Made by a program: the position numbers and the translations under genes. Shown here in pieces: positions 40,322 through 51,869 of a DNA stretch of 64,000 bases. The DNA is from Pagrus major (lineage: Eukaryota; Chordata; Actinopteri; Spariformes; Sparidae), in NCBI RefSeq assembly GCF_040436345.1, contig NC_133215.1, positions 22,556,806 through 22,620,805 of the forward strand, in the 5' to 3' direction. Below the pieces are notes generated by a model. That model did no database searches. It saw only the letters and a program-made list of their open reading frames with translations, and was not told the origin of the DNA. The first letter of the stretch is position 1. The number at the start of each line of letters is the position of its first letter.

Positions 40322-41053
40322 ATGGAGTTTATGGTTTTGAAGATGCTCTTTATTACAAGCGTGTCTGCACAGTTTGGAAAGCATGTTTATGTGGAACATG
40401 AATACGAATGGCCTGAAGCTCAAAAGTACTGCAGAGATCATTACACTGATCTTTCCCCCATCACTTCACAGAGGGAAGAAATTAGTCTGAAAAATGCAAC
40501 AATCGGGAAAGTTTGGAAGTTCTGGATCGGTCTCTACAAAGATGGAACAGACTGGAAGTGGTCAGGAGGAGGACACGCAACATATACACGGTGGGATGTG
40601 GACGAACCAGATGACAGACTTGACCAGATTTATGGTAGTGCTTGTTGGGGTGGTTGCCGCTGGAAAGGATGGCACAATTTCGGACCGAGAGAGTTTCACT
40701 TTTTCTGCATCAACCTGATCGTGATGGAGACCAAAATGACCTGGCAGCAGGCGATGCTGCAGTGCAAACAGAAACACAATGCACTCACTAGCCTGGCCTC
40801 TGAGACCGAGCACCTCCTGGCTGTGAGCAAGATCCAGCAGGACCACGTCACTAAGCGGGTGTGGATTGGTCTGCGTTACTTGCATGACAGATGGCTGTGG
40901 GTGAACGAAGACCCTCTGGATTATCAGGCCTGGCCCCAGGAAGGAGATCAGGACCACCTGTGTCCAATATGGAAACGCTGTGGAGCTTTAACCAAAGAGG
41001 GACGATGGGAGAACTGGGACTGCAGCGAGAGACTCAACTTCATCTGCTATTAA
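40322..41053 (+). CDS. Secreted two-domain C-type lectin (single exon, 243 aa)
   Basis: The start is placed at the ATG in CACCATGG, followed by a hydrophobic stretch ending SVSA, a likely signal peptide (residues 1-16). An in-frame ATG 13 codons upstream (40283) lacks a good leader. Two C-type lectin-like domains follow, about residues 20-130 and 131-243, each with the WIGL core (68 and 181) and paired cysteines. The second ends WDCSERLNFICY. N58 is in an N-glycosylation site. The usual EPN or QPD sugar-binding triplet is not seen: domain 1 has EPD and domain 2 has none, so classical calcium-dependent mannose or galactose binding is doubtful. It resembles the teleost mannose-receptor-like lectins but has no membrane anchor. 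More exons upstream cannot be excluded. Confidence 0.75.
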   Translation: MEFMVLKMLFITSVSAQFGKHVYVEHEYEWPEAQKYCRDHYTDLSPITSQREEISLKNATIGKVWKFWIGLYKDGTDWKWSGGGHATYTRWDVDEPDDRLDQIYGSACWGGCRWKGWHNFGPREFHFFCINLIVMETKMTWQQAMLQCKQKHNALTSLASETEHLLAVSKIQQDHVTKRVWIGLRYLHDRWLWVNEDPLDYQAWPQEGDQDHLCPIWKRCGALTKEGRWENWDCSERLNFICY

Positions 41054-41507
41054 AGCTCATTCATGTTATTTAGGTTCGCAACATATCACTCTTGCTGGTA
41101 AGGTTAGCTTAAGTTTTAAAATGCTTAGTAAATGTTATTCACCTCTTTTTATAGAAAAGCTTTAAGACGTGTTTGAAATATTTTAGACTATTGTACTATT
41201 ATGAATATTATTATGTCAGCTTAAGGCCAGAGGAGCCACAAATAACCAATACCTAACAATTATGTCTTTTATAACATTATTTACAGCATATTTATGTAAC
41301 TATTTCATCTTATAATAACAGGTTTTAAATCCATATGATAGTACAGTGTCAGGGTGAATGGTGTGGCTGTCTCTATCACTTGTTTCTGCACTGTGTAACT
41401 TCAGTGAGAGGGTAGGATCAGTCTTACACACGTTTACTTCAACATACATGTTTTCAACACGTAACACAACAACACATAGCAATTTTATGATGTAATGAGT
41501 TTTGTTT

Positions 41508-41612
41508 GTAGTTAGCACCTACATTATGTCTGACAAATAGTGGTGTTGCACTCAGAAACTGTGGGGGGCACACAATGCCAATTTCTTCGTAATGTTGCTT
41601 TATGTATGTAAT
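41508..41612. repeat. Dispersed repeat, copy 1 (pair with 45319-45452)
   Basis: 'tgtagttagcacctacatt', 'gtctgacaaat', 'gtggtgttgcactcagaaac' and 'taatgttgcttta' are shared in order and orientation with 45319-45452. Internal lengths differ by about 25 bp. Confidence 0.85.
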
Positions 41613-41770
41613 ACAATGTTGAGAAATTGTGCAAATGTTTAAGATTAGACTTCAAACTGTATCTTTAGTCACAACCTTCCTGTAGTATACATTTTTAGAC
41701 TTAATGCAACATTTATCAGTTTTATAACGTTGCTTTAAATAACCATGGAGTGTGCTTGTATATTAATATT

Positions 41771-42114
41771 AGGACAGGGCAATATATCTGATATATCTCT
41801 ATTGTCATATGAGATTAGATGTCTTAGATCGTGATATGACATAAATGTTGTCTTTTCTAGGTTTCAAAGGCTGCATTATAGTAAAGTGATGTAATTTTCT
41901 GAACTTATCAGACTGTTCTACTTGTTCTAATGCTTGTCTTTACCCACTTTTTAAATTGTACTTGTTAATTAAAAATCTCAGTGTTGATATTTTGTCAAAG
42001 TACCAATAGTCATCCTTACAATATTGTCCAAAATCGATTTTTTTTTTTCTTTTTAGGTATTTGCTTAAATACGCATACTGGGATATTTGATTTTGTCCAT
42101 GTTGCCCAGCCCTA
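41771..42114. mobile_element. Non-autonomous DNA transposon with inverted ends
   Basis: Left end 'aggacagggcaatatatc'. The reverse complement of the right end reads 'tagggctgggcaacatgg'. The interior has 'gatatgacataaatgttgtc', 'ttcaaaggctgcattatagtaaag' and 'ctgaacttatcagactgttc', typical of a frequent teleost 'agggctgggcgatat' element, here in reverse. Confidence 0.7.
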
Positions 42115-43325
42115 TGATGGTCTGCTGATAAACAATAAGAGAGCATTTCATTATTGTTTCATGTTATTAAAAAGTGTGTGTGTGTGTGTGTGTATTATGT
42201 ATTTCAGCAAAAACATAAAAAGTATATATTGTCAGAAAAATCTGACCCAGATCTGCAGAAAAAAATGAAATCCTGTCTGTTAAATCAAACATTCATGAAA
42301 TGCTTTGGCGGTGTTTAAAACATAACGAGACATAGTGGTGGTGGTATCTAATGGCTCTCTGACCATATTCAGTAGCTCTGGATTGTAGATAACAAGGCTG
42401 ATTCTATATTTATTTATTTAGATGAAGGAAATATGCTAAATTAACAACAATTTAAAGTCAAGCTCTTTTTAATTAAAAAAGGCAAAATATTTTTTTTTAA
42501 AAAGACAAATTTATTGACGTTAAAAACCAGGCAGGCACAGCTTCTGTCTGAGCACAAACCACATATCTACAACAACAATGACAATATACAATATAATCGC
42601 CACAGGATCTATGAGGATTACAGGACTGGTGTGATGATGAATGTAATGGACGAGGTAAAACTTCCTGGTGTGAGTTACGGCACGGTTAGATACACAGTTT
42701 GTGTTACACAACAAACACTGAGGCATTTAGAAACCACCTTGGGTCAATACATTTCTATTTTTGCTACACAACCTTCCAGTTATATCACAGATCATGGTGG
42801 ACCGTAGTGTCATGTAACCAAGACTCCAAACTCTCTTCAGTGTGTTTACACTTAGGATGCAGAATGATCAAGTCTCCCAATCTTCTCCACCGATGAGATC
42901 TTCCATTTGGCATTATATCTTTAAACATGTATATATGTATCAATATATCACCTCTTTTTCATATCAACAATAATAAATACTATTTATAACAAAGGGCACA
43001 CTGTACAAGAAACATAAAAATATTGCTTCCATTTGTTACAACTAGTAGTTCTGTATTAAGTCAAAACCAGGAAGAAGCTGGAAAATGTCAACATCCGAAT
43101 CTCTCCAGCAGCTACATGGATTCTGTTTTATAAACACAGTTGAACAATGATCAAACAATGCTTCACTCGCTTAATGTTGTGGAAATACACTCACAGGCTA
43201 CTCATTTAACTCACAGCAGGTAACTCACTCCAACAAAGTCCAAAATATTTGAATGTTATCTTACAATTGAACCCTGTCATTAAAATGTTTAATGTGTAGA
43301 AAAAAGTCAAATGATGAAAGTGCTA

Positions 43326-43947
43326 ACTTGAAGATATACTATGCAGATTTTTCTTCAAACGCAATGTATAGGACTCGTACAAAAATAATCTTTCTCAATC
43401 ATCACTTCTGATCCACTTACAGAGAACCTGCCCTCTTTTTTCCTTTGTATGTTGCTGTGTTCAGGCATCAGCCATTGGACAATAGTGTGTGGGCCGCAGC
43501 CAATAACAGCGTGGGGGCAGGAATCTATATAAACGAAGCAACCAGGTTACATCGCTGTCTCTATCTCTCTCTTCCGCTCTCGGTCTCTCACAAAGAGCTG
43601 CAGGTCTGTGTGTCTGTTTGACCGAGGGTGGGGCTGCTGAGCTACACACACAGGCAGAGCAAAGAGACAAACAGCAGACAGAATGAATTGTGCACTGTGG
43701 CTGCATTCGCACAAAATCTTGAGGGGTTATGTGGAGGTGTTTGTTTGCATTTTGTAAATCGGAAAATAACGCTTTAGTTATCTGATTCGCTGCTTTGTTC
43801 TCCCTCTCTTTATTCATTCTCTAGCTTGCTCGACTAACGCTGCACTCTCTTTTTCTTGGTCTTGCCTGTTTAGCCAGTGATGAGGGGCCAACTCTGAATG
43901 GTGTGTTTACAAACAGCAACAACAAATCCTGCATAGTATACCTTAAA
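43326..43947. mobile_element. 620-bp element with inverted ends carrying promoter-like sequence
   Basis: Left end 'acttgaagatatactatgcag'. The reverse complement of the right end reads 'ttaaggtatactatgcagg', giving inverted repeats of about 20 bp. Inside are CCATTGG/CCAAT-like boxes (43466-43505) and a TATA-like CTATATAAACG (about 43525-43535), then a CT-rich stretch. The overall text is familiar from other teleosts as a repeat, so it is probably not the promoter of a local gene. Confidence 0.65.
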
Positions 43948-44858
43948 AAACACAGGAAACAATGCAAATTACATTGTTGTTTTTGTCCATAAAAAAGCAT
44001 TTAAATCCTGATCTGATGTCATCACAGGTCTAAATATTTTCAGCTATATTTCTTAAGACCAGATGCTACTTAATCCTTTAAAAAGCACATCTGGTTTCAC
44101 TTTGTTGAGGCAGAAATGCACCACAGTTGCATATAAACTGTAAATTAGCATAGATTTGAGCAGTGTGGCAACAAAGGCTTTACTGAGATTTTCTTCCCAT
44201 AATGCAGCTGTGTGAGTGACTCTGATTGTCTGAGCCTGTAACATATTAAATATGTAAGTCTGCTTGATAATTGGCAAGTAAGAAACAGGGACCAATTGTA
44301 TGCACGTTTCATAAATATGGCAGAAACCAGAGCTCCTCTCTCTGCAGTGCTTTGTTTTTGGTTACCTCAGCAGATGTATGGTACACCAGCTTGCTGAGTG
44401 TCCCGTTTGTCTCGACAGCAATTCATAAAGGCGACTATGCTGCCAAGCACAGCTACAGGCCCTCTGTCAAGGGCATCTTTTTAAGTAGTGAGAGGAGGAA
44501 TAAGTTCACTTCACAGCAGAGAGTGTCACTTCAGTCCAAGATTGATATAAGAGTGTGTCAGGTATAGCATCAACAGTCTCAAAGTCACACACCCACACCC
44601 ACAGACAGGCACATTTTCAGAAACATTTAAATAACAACAAAGAAACGCGCACACACACACGCACAATTCTCACTCTCTCTTTTAAGTCAGTTATCCACCT
44701 GGTTCCTCTTCTCAAACTCTTGATAGTGCTCGTTCTCTGTCTCTACCAGCTCCACGGCTCCCTTCTCTTCTTTCATGCAGCTTTCAGTGAGAAAATGCCG
44801 TATATCATTATCCCCTCGTATGTTGTCCTGTTTTACCGCGGCTCAACACTGGTGCTCT

Positions 44859-47800
44859 TCAGGATTTGAGGCCCATTCGAGCCATCAGCTGTTCGTAGAC
44901 AGTCCAAGCCATGGCAGCCATCAGAGTGCGTCGGAGAGACCTGGGTACGGCCCCGCGGAAAAACCCACCCGTGCCATGCTCCTGAGGGAGAGAGCAGAGC
45001 AGGAAAGTTCAGTATGATATGTTACTGTTAATAAGAATAAGACAAAAACTGACTGCTGGGATTGAACGAGCACACACCGCGTAGATGTAGCGAATTGCAT
45101 CTGTCGTACTCCAATGGGATGGGCTGATCTGAATGTGGGTCTTCACCACGTCAGCAGGCTGTGTGGCCAGCGACGCCATGACGCCTGCCACCACCCCACA
45201 GCCGAAGTTCACCAGCGGGGCGTAGGCTGAGGAAGCCACCTCTGAGAGACCAGGCATCAGGAAAAAGCATCGGAGTATATTAAATTTACATGATGTAACA
45301 ATACAACAACAGTAGTTATTGTATGTAGTTAGCACCTACATTTCGTCTGACAAATTTCTACAGACCTGGCATTTGTATTTACGACAGTGGTGTTGCACTC
45401 AGAAACTGTGGGGGCGCCAAATCGCACAAAACTACATAATGTTGCTTTAATGTGTATTTTCAGGTGCACTGCTAATTACAACCTGACCATTGCAGGATTT
45501 TTTAGGTTTTGAGACTGATTAGGACATCTTTTAAGATAAACTTATTGGTAAATTTAAGATATTATCAGGCCTGGCCAGTGTGTCTGTTGGGCTCTACTGC
45601 AAAAAGAAAAAATACAGGAATAAGCAGGTGATGGACGGAAATAATCTCATATTCAAAAACCAAACATCAAAGAATTTCTAGAAAAAAAAAGAAAGCTAAT
45701 TAAAGCAATTTTTCTATCTGCTCCAGTCGTGAACATCAGAAGTTGGGCACATTGAGATAAAAAGCTGGTGACACTAATTCTCCGGTCGGGTGCCATTTAA
45801 CTATTGCAGGGGAAGAGGGCACGGCAAGATAACGAACAAAGCCTATTCCAAAATGTTTGGATGCTGTGGTTCTTTTCACTTTCTATGTTATTGGCATCAA
45901 ACTCATATTACATGCATATTTTTATATATAAGTTTATCACTTTGAACAATAAATACCTCGTCTTTACACTGTACTCAACTGAACACAGGTCGATAAGGTT
46001 TTGCAAAGCGTTTCATTCTGCTTTTATGTTCTACACAGCGTCCCAACTTTTTCGGAATTAGGGCTGCAATGAAAAGAGCACCAGTAAAACTGCAAATTAT
46101 GTAAAACTGTGTGGAAAACATGGTATTTATGTTTGTCATGTATTTGAGAAACACTACAGCCACGTTTTGTCTCTCCAGTGACAGGTAACATTTAAGTCAC
46201 ATGCTGCATGTACATTATGATTTATGTGTCCATACTTTTTGTATTGAATTTAGCTGCATTTTGTTTTAATCAATACACTGACTTTTCTACGTCAGCCCTG
46301 CCATATTTGTACTTTTTCCCCATCCTAATATCTGATGGCTCCAGTGTCAGTTTTTATTGATTTGCAAATGTGCATATAACAAGTGGAAGAAACGGCACCC
46401 CCTGAAAATGATGCATTAAAAAAACTTTTAGATTTAAGACACACAGTAAAAGCACTTAAAAGCTCTTTCTGAAGGCCAAAGATTAAAAAGCAGTAAACGA
46501 TTCACTACACTTGATTGATCTTCTTTAATACAGGGACACCACTTACACAACCCTCTTCTCATCAGATCTATAGAAAGTGGTGCGCCACATTTTAATGACC
46601 TCCACTTCGATTAGCTGGTGCAGTGTGGCTCTCACCTTGAGGCAGCGCCTTCTTGGCCTGGCTGTAGAACATGACGTAGATGCCGGAGAAGGGAGCGTCT
46701 CGGAGCAGCGTGGCGGTCAGCCCAGAGAACAGAGCTCTGACTCCCTCTGTCTCATACACACTCCTCAGAGCCCCGGCCACGCTCACATAGTTGTAACAGC
46801 CACTCTGAAATAACATATAAACGTGAAATTAACACCATTATTTATGACATTCTCTCTTCTCTTCTCTCGCTGCTGTGGACCATCTGTTGTAGATTGTGAT
46901 CATTAATGTATGGATTTATGAATGGTCGTTCATTGGCGTACTCGTCACCATGTTTATTAGCAGAAATCCAGGTTAATGAGAAACTGGAGGTGGACATTTC
47001 ATGTAAGGACATTCTCACTCTTCAACATGTGTGTGTCATGCATTTAAAAGAGACCTAAGATAAATTAACAAACACAAATATCCTCCTCTGCAGCTTAAGG
47101 AGCTGTGTTTGCCTGGTTGCAGACCTTTTTTTCAGGTCTGCTGTTGTTCTCACTGATGTCTGTTTCCCCATTTGGTATCCAACCGACCAATCAGAGCTTT
47201 GTAGGCCAGATTAAGAATGGGGATGTCTTCTGCAGCTTTATTTTTGACTAAAGGACTGCTCCTTACACACAAGTCAAGTATGAGGAGTGCCGAAAAAACA
47301 TACAAAAATCCTCCAACATATTGGTGAGCAAACAGCTCCACAAAAAGCAGCTTGTTTTCTTGTTGCTTGTGTTCTCGTAAAATGTGTTTGCCGGATCAGT
47401 AAAGTTTAATTTCTTGTCATCTTTTTTTTAAACGTGTCATGTGCTTAAGGCCTTTTATTCTCATAACGAAATAAGAATAAAGAAGCAGGTCATAAAAAGA
47501 TGACCAAGACAAATCATACAATGCAATCACATGTTAACAACTGTCTTGAAATATAAACTGACCTTTTAACAAGTTAACAACATGAAATAATGATCAGCGA
47601 AGTATTCAAGTCCACAAATGATACGCCACATGTCAGGTCAGCTCAAAGAGAAAACAAAATGGTGGCTCACCTCGAAGCGTGTCTTGATGACTGTGAATGG
47701 CAGCATGCAGACACCAGCCACAGCTCTGGCACCCGCTCCAAGCAGAACAGCCTCGCCAGCATTGGGCGCCCTGTCCAGGAAGAAGTGCTGCTTCAGGGAG

Positions 47801-49983
47801 TAGAAGGTGCTGAAGTAGATGCCCACGCCGGGGATGCAACGCACAAATGACTGCCAGGGAGAAACAGAGGCAATAAACATTTCTCATATCCTTAATTAAG
47901 TTGGAAAAGGGAGCATTTAGACTGAAATATACTGACACATGGGCCACAGAGGAAAAGTCACTGTAAGGGAAGATAAGGAGAGAAAAAGAGAGGAGGAGAG
48001 GACTGAGCGCTGTTCTTCACTTCTTCACATTATACGTGCTGTGAGGTGAGAGCACATTGAAAACTGAACTATAAAAAAATAAATAAAATTGATATTGTTT
48101 GAGGGGTGCACTGGAAAAGGGTGAAGGGTTGGCTTGGATTGTTTGAGTTGGTTTAGACGGTGTTAGAAAAATGTCAGAACTAATTTGTATTTTAAATAAT
48201 TAATTGTGTATTTCTTGTGTTTTCCTGTATTTTGTGAGTCAACAAAGTGCAATATATACATCGGATTATGACGGCGACAATCTGAAAACACGTGATGGCC
48301 TTTTCTGTCCATCTAAGATATTGTTCCAGATCAATATGGATTGTTCCTATGAACAGTCAAGTGATATTTACACACATGACAGGACCAGCAGACTCAATGT
48401 GGCTGTGTGTCTGTTGTGTTCTTCAAGCAGGAGGTGATGCTAATGTAAGCTGAAAGGCAGAAAGATTGCTGGAGAACAAATACCCTCACTGCCTACAAAG
48501 GGATTTATAACCGCAGGAATTGTTGGAAATGTTGAAAATAACAAACAAGGTCAGTCACTCACCGGTGAAACTCCCTTCCACAGACTGAAGAACTTCTCTG
48601 TCCTGATGACATTGATGAGAACAGTAACCATCCCCACCTTTGGTGCACTGCAGGACAGTTGGGAAAGGTTACAGACACATTCAAACATGTAAAAACATAC
48701 TGACAAGAGCATTTAAAGTTAAAATAAATTATTAGCTGCTAACGTTTCCTGTTCCTGTCTTCAGTCAAAATAATTGCATCCAAGCAGCTTGACTGGGTGA
48801 TTAGATGGTGCTGGTGTGACTAATTGGCCTATATGGGTCATAACAGCAGAGTCAGGCCGGCACTGCCTGCAAATGTTGTCCTACCATAACGTGCCTGTGT
48901 CTCTGTGCCCGGAGAGCTCGTTGGAGAGTGTGTGTGAGTAAAAGTCAAAGAGAAAAGAAGTAAAACCAGGCGAAATGTGCAGCGCATGTGTGTTTACACA
49001 TTTAGACAATGAGATGCGCGCATGTGTGTGTGTGTGTTATGTTTTGCAAACGCACCCCGGCTTGGCATTGTTCTGCAGGGTCTGCAGCCGGGTCTTAACC
49101 AGATCCAAGGGCTGGAAGAGCAGCGTCGAGCAGGTGCCGCTGAGAGAGCCACACATAAAGGCTTTGAGAGCCGGGTGAGCCTGAGGACAAACACAGACAG
49201 ACAGGCAGAGATAGAGAGGGGGATGGAAATGGGGCAATAAGGGAGGGAAGAGACAGGAGAGAGAAATGGCGGACAGAGAGCGGAGAGAGTGGAGAGAAGA
49301 CGAAGGAGGATGAAGAGCAAAGAGAGACACGAAGGATTAGCCACAGTGTAAAAATCATCATGTGAAAATTCAAAATCTCTCTCAGCATCGTCACCTCTTG
49401 TTGAACTCTACAGACCGATATATCAGATATTTGCCTGTCACAGATATGACGGACGTATATTGGTATCGGCATGTTGTCTGGTAGGACAACTTTTATTTAT
49501 AACAGAACATAATGCAGAAAACAGATGCTAGGGGTAACCTATCATTCTTAAATTAAAAAGGGTGCAACTATTAGCTACTATAAGGGTTGCACAAGCGCCA
49601 AAAAAAGCGGAGCCCAGTAAATGTAATGATTTGTTGCTTTTCTTTGTCATGTATGATGGTAAATGAAGAGTCTTTGGGGTTTGGACTGTTGGTTAGAAAA
49701 AAGAAGCACTGTGAAGACGTCACTTTGAGCGCTGTGAAATAGTAACTGGCTTTTCTGCCAATTATTTGACATTTTGTAGACTAAATGGTAAATTGATTAA
49801 TAATCAAAAGATTAATTGACAATGAAACTAAAAGTCAGCTGCAAAATTATTATCTCAGACAAGAGGAACTGACTTTAATTTGAGAATATGCTCATATAAC
49901 ATTGCCATAACAAGCCTGTAGCACAGAGCAGAGGCCGGGTTCCCACACACTGGAGATAGATGATTGAGATGTACAGAGACAGT

Positions 49984-50054
<71 letters not shown>

Positions 50055-50396
50055 CGCTGTTGGGTAGAACTGAACTGAGACTAAACATTATCTGTGCTTA
50101 CATGCCTCATGGACAAACAGCCAGCGAGGGCATGAGACGCAGACATGGACAGACAGACAGACAGAAAATACTGTCACTAAACACACGCACACTAAATTTA
50201 GCTGTATTTGAAGGTAAACAGTTACACCGAAAAACGACAAAACGAATTTTAAAAAACAACATGTAAACAGAAAAACATGTAAAGGAAACGTTTGTCTTCA
50301 GGCAATAACAATCACCACAATTACAGCAACAACAATTTTAATTAATTTCTGCACCGGACGTAAACAGTCTCATTTAATACATACTACACTTAGCTT

Positions 50397-50453
<57 letters not shown>

Positions 50454-51660
50454 ACTTAAATGCACACATCATGCACAAACACACTCTCCTACCTTCCCCA
50501 GGATGCCTGAGTCTCGGCTCTGAGAATCCTGTTTTTCCTGCATTCTGCCCTCTTTCACCTCTCTCTCCCTGTGATGCTGCGATTACAAACAGCATATTAT
50601 AAAATAAACCTCCATCTCTCTCACAAACCCTGTTTCCCCCTCTTCCTCCCTCTCTCTCTGTCTTCCTCGCGACCCACAATGGCTGTCTCCTGCTTCTCGT
50701 CCTCCCTCCCCCCCGTTTCACAGCCAAAGCAGAAGCTTAAACCAGCCTACGTTTTTCTATGGGTTTCTATCTTTATCTTTCAGGGACACACTCACACATC
50801 TGTATTTCACTCGCTTCCCCCCCCCCCCATCTGCAAAGCTCACTGTTGAACTGCATCTTTGTCAAACGCATGAGTCATGAAGTGGCTTTGTGTGTATTTA
50901 ATGGCTGCATACAGATCTTCCAGCAACCATGTATCCCTGTGAGGTGGCAAGGAAACACATTTCCCCACAGATCACAATATGATGCGATTTATCTGATGAA
51001 ATTTAAAAAAATATCCTATCCCACCTAAAATCAAACTTTGAGAACACCTGTGTGGCCGGAGAAAAACCTCTGCCATGTTTCCCCGGTGCCTTCCAGATCA
51101 GCTTGGTCCCATGTCTGAAATGATGTGATGACTGATGCTGTCAGATTTCGTTTTTCTTGTGATTTTGTTTATCATTTGCTTCCAGACACTTTCACAAAAT
51201 CAGCAAGTCATCTTTAGAATTTCAAAATAAAGCGCACGGTGTTCTCATTACCATAGGAAGGAGATCGGCCTCGAACTTCACAATCTAGAGATGTTGCAAT
51301 ACCATTTTTACCATCCCAATACCTACATTTTGTGTATCAGCTGATACCAAGTACTGATCAGATGCCAGTGCATTAAAAACAATCCATATACAAATATATT
51401 ATTTTCTTTTTTAACAGATGCATTAGAGATATCGATAAATGCATAAACTACAGGTTATGAACTTATTTTTAAAAAGTGAAATTATTATCAGTATCGGCTG
51501 AACAAATCCAAACCGTGCATCCCTAAGCTGCATACTGCTAACACTGAATGGATGTTGTGTTATTGATGTGTTGAAGTTACAGAAGTTGCTTGCCGTTTAT
51601 GAATTAATAAATAAATGATCTGATTGGTGCTTGATGATTCCAGCCTTTATTATTTTAATG

Positions 51661-51698
<38 letters not shown>

Positions 51699-51869
51699 TT
51701 GTAATTGGTTACCCCAACATTAAATTCCAACTGTGTAATTTGAGAACCTAAATGCTAATTAAACTTAGAGTAATTAACTCTCTATCACATTCAGTACAGT
51801 GGCTGTGTGATGAATGGTGACCATAACAAAGTGGCAGCAGCCAGCAGCTGTACTCACCGCTAACTCCAT
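44859..51869 (-). CDS. slc25a38: Mitochondrial glycine carrier SLC25A38 (7 coding exons)
   Basis: SLC25A38 brings glycine into mitochondria for the first step of haem synthesis. Coding exons, 5' to 3': 51869-51858, 49180-49056, 48647-48563, 47850-47671, 46804-46636, 45241-45078, 44981-44859. Phases agree and give 858 bp, 285 aa (human 304, with a longer N-terminus). Three mitochondrial-carrier repeats are clear, with signatures [20 protein letters not shown] and [10 protein letters not shown]. The second lacks the acidic residue, which is also so in the human protein (PITVIKTRYE). Other family blocks are [54 protein letters not shown] and [18 protein letters not shown]. The start MELA is a four-codon first exon. 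Teleosts can have a and b copies, and I cannot say which this is. Confidence 0.94.
45319..45452. repeat. Dispersed repeat, copy 2 (pair with 41508-41612)
   Basis: Lies in the slc25a38 intron just upstream of exon 6 (minus strand). Shared blocks are described under 41508-41612. Confidence 0.85.
45850..46059. repeat. Interspersed repeat ending 'cagcgtcccaactttttcgg'
   Basis: Contains 'tggatgctgtggttc', 'atcaaactcatattacatgc', 'ttgaacaataaatacctcg' and 'gttctacacagcgtcccaac', a tail familiar from many teleost genomes. No open frame. It lies in an slc25a38 intron. Confidence 0.5.
49583..49846. repeat. Short DNA-transposon copy in slc25a38 intron 1
   Basis: Carries 'ttgttgcttttctttgtcatgtatgatggtaaa', 'ggtttggactgttggttag' and 'gaagacgtcactttg', and ends near 'attaattgacaatgaaac...gtcagctgca'. 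Same family as 2423-2680, 16655-16993 and 27691-27946. Confidence 0.7.
49985..50052. repeat. (CA)n microsatellite
   Basis: 34 uninterrupted CA units on the + strand in slc25a38 intron 1. Confidence 0.98.
50399..50452. repeat. (CA)n microsatellite
   Basis: About 27 CA units, 350 bp from the previous run in the same intron. Confidence 0.98.
51286..51526. mobile_element. Short DNA-transposon copy of the 'gataccgatacc' type
   Basis: Starts 'tagagatgttgcaataccatttttaccatcc' and ends 'cagtatcggctgaac...accgtgcatccctaa'. The reverse complement of the end ('ttagggatgcacggt') roughly mirrors the start. Familiar teleost repeat, decayed, no coding frame. Confidence 0.65.
51662..51696. repeat. (CA)n microsatellite
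   Basis: CA run about 160 bp from the first coding exon of slc25a38, inside intron 1. Confidence 0.97.
51858..51869 (-). CDS. slc25a38: slc25a38 first coding exon (four codons)
   Basis: The minus strand reads ATG GAG TTA GCG|GTGAGT. Joined to exon 2 it gives [16 protein letters not shown]. The human protein has LMLHPVIKAFLCGS at this point, so the N-terminal extension is shorter here. Phase 0 on both sides. An alternative first exon is possible in the 2.7 kb intron. Confidence 0.75.

Larger units (their letters stand above)
41054..44858. other. Intergenic region between the lectin gene and slc25a38
   Basis: Consists largely of interspersed repeats (41508-41612, 41771-42114, 43326-43947) in AT-rich DNA. 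The part above about 44000 probably includes the slc25a38 3' UTR. A run of GT at 42176-42192 is present. No coding exon is supported. Confidence 0.6.

Noticed and set aside
43461-43817. CCAAT/TATA cluster near 43.5 kb as a promoter of a local gene
   Set aside because: It lies inside a repeat with matching inverted ends, and no coding exon follows. It is kept as an element property instead.
49985-50052. CRISPR-like regular repeat
   Set aside because: It is a plain CA dinucleotide microsatellite. No spaced repeats of CRISPR type exist in the window, and the genome is eukaryotic.
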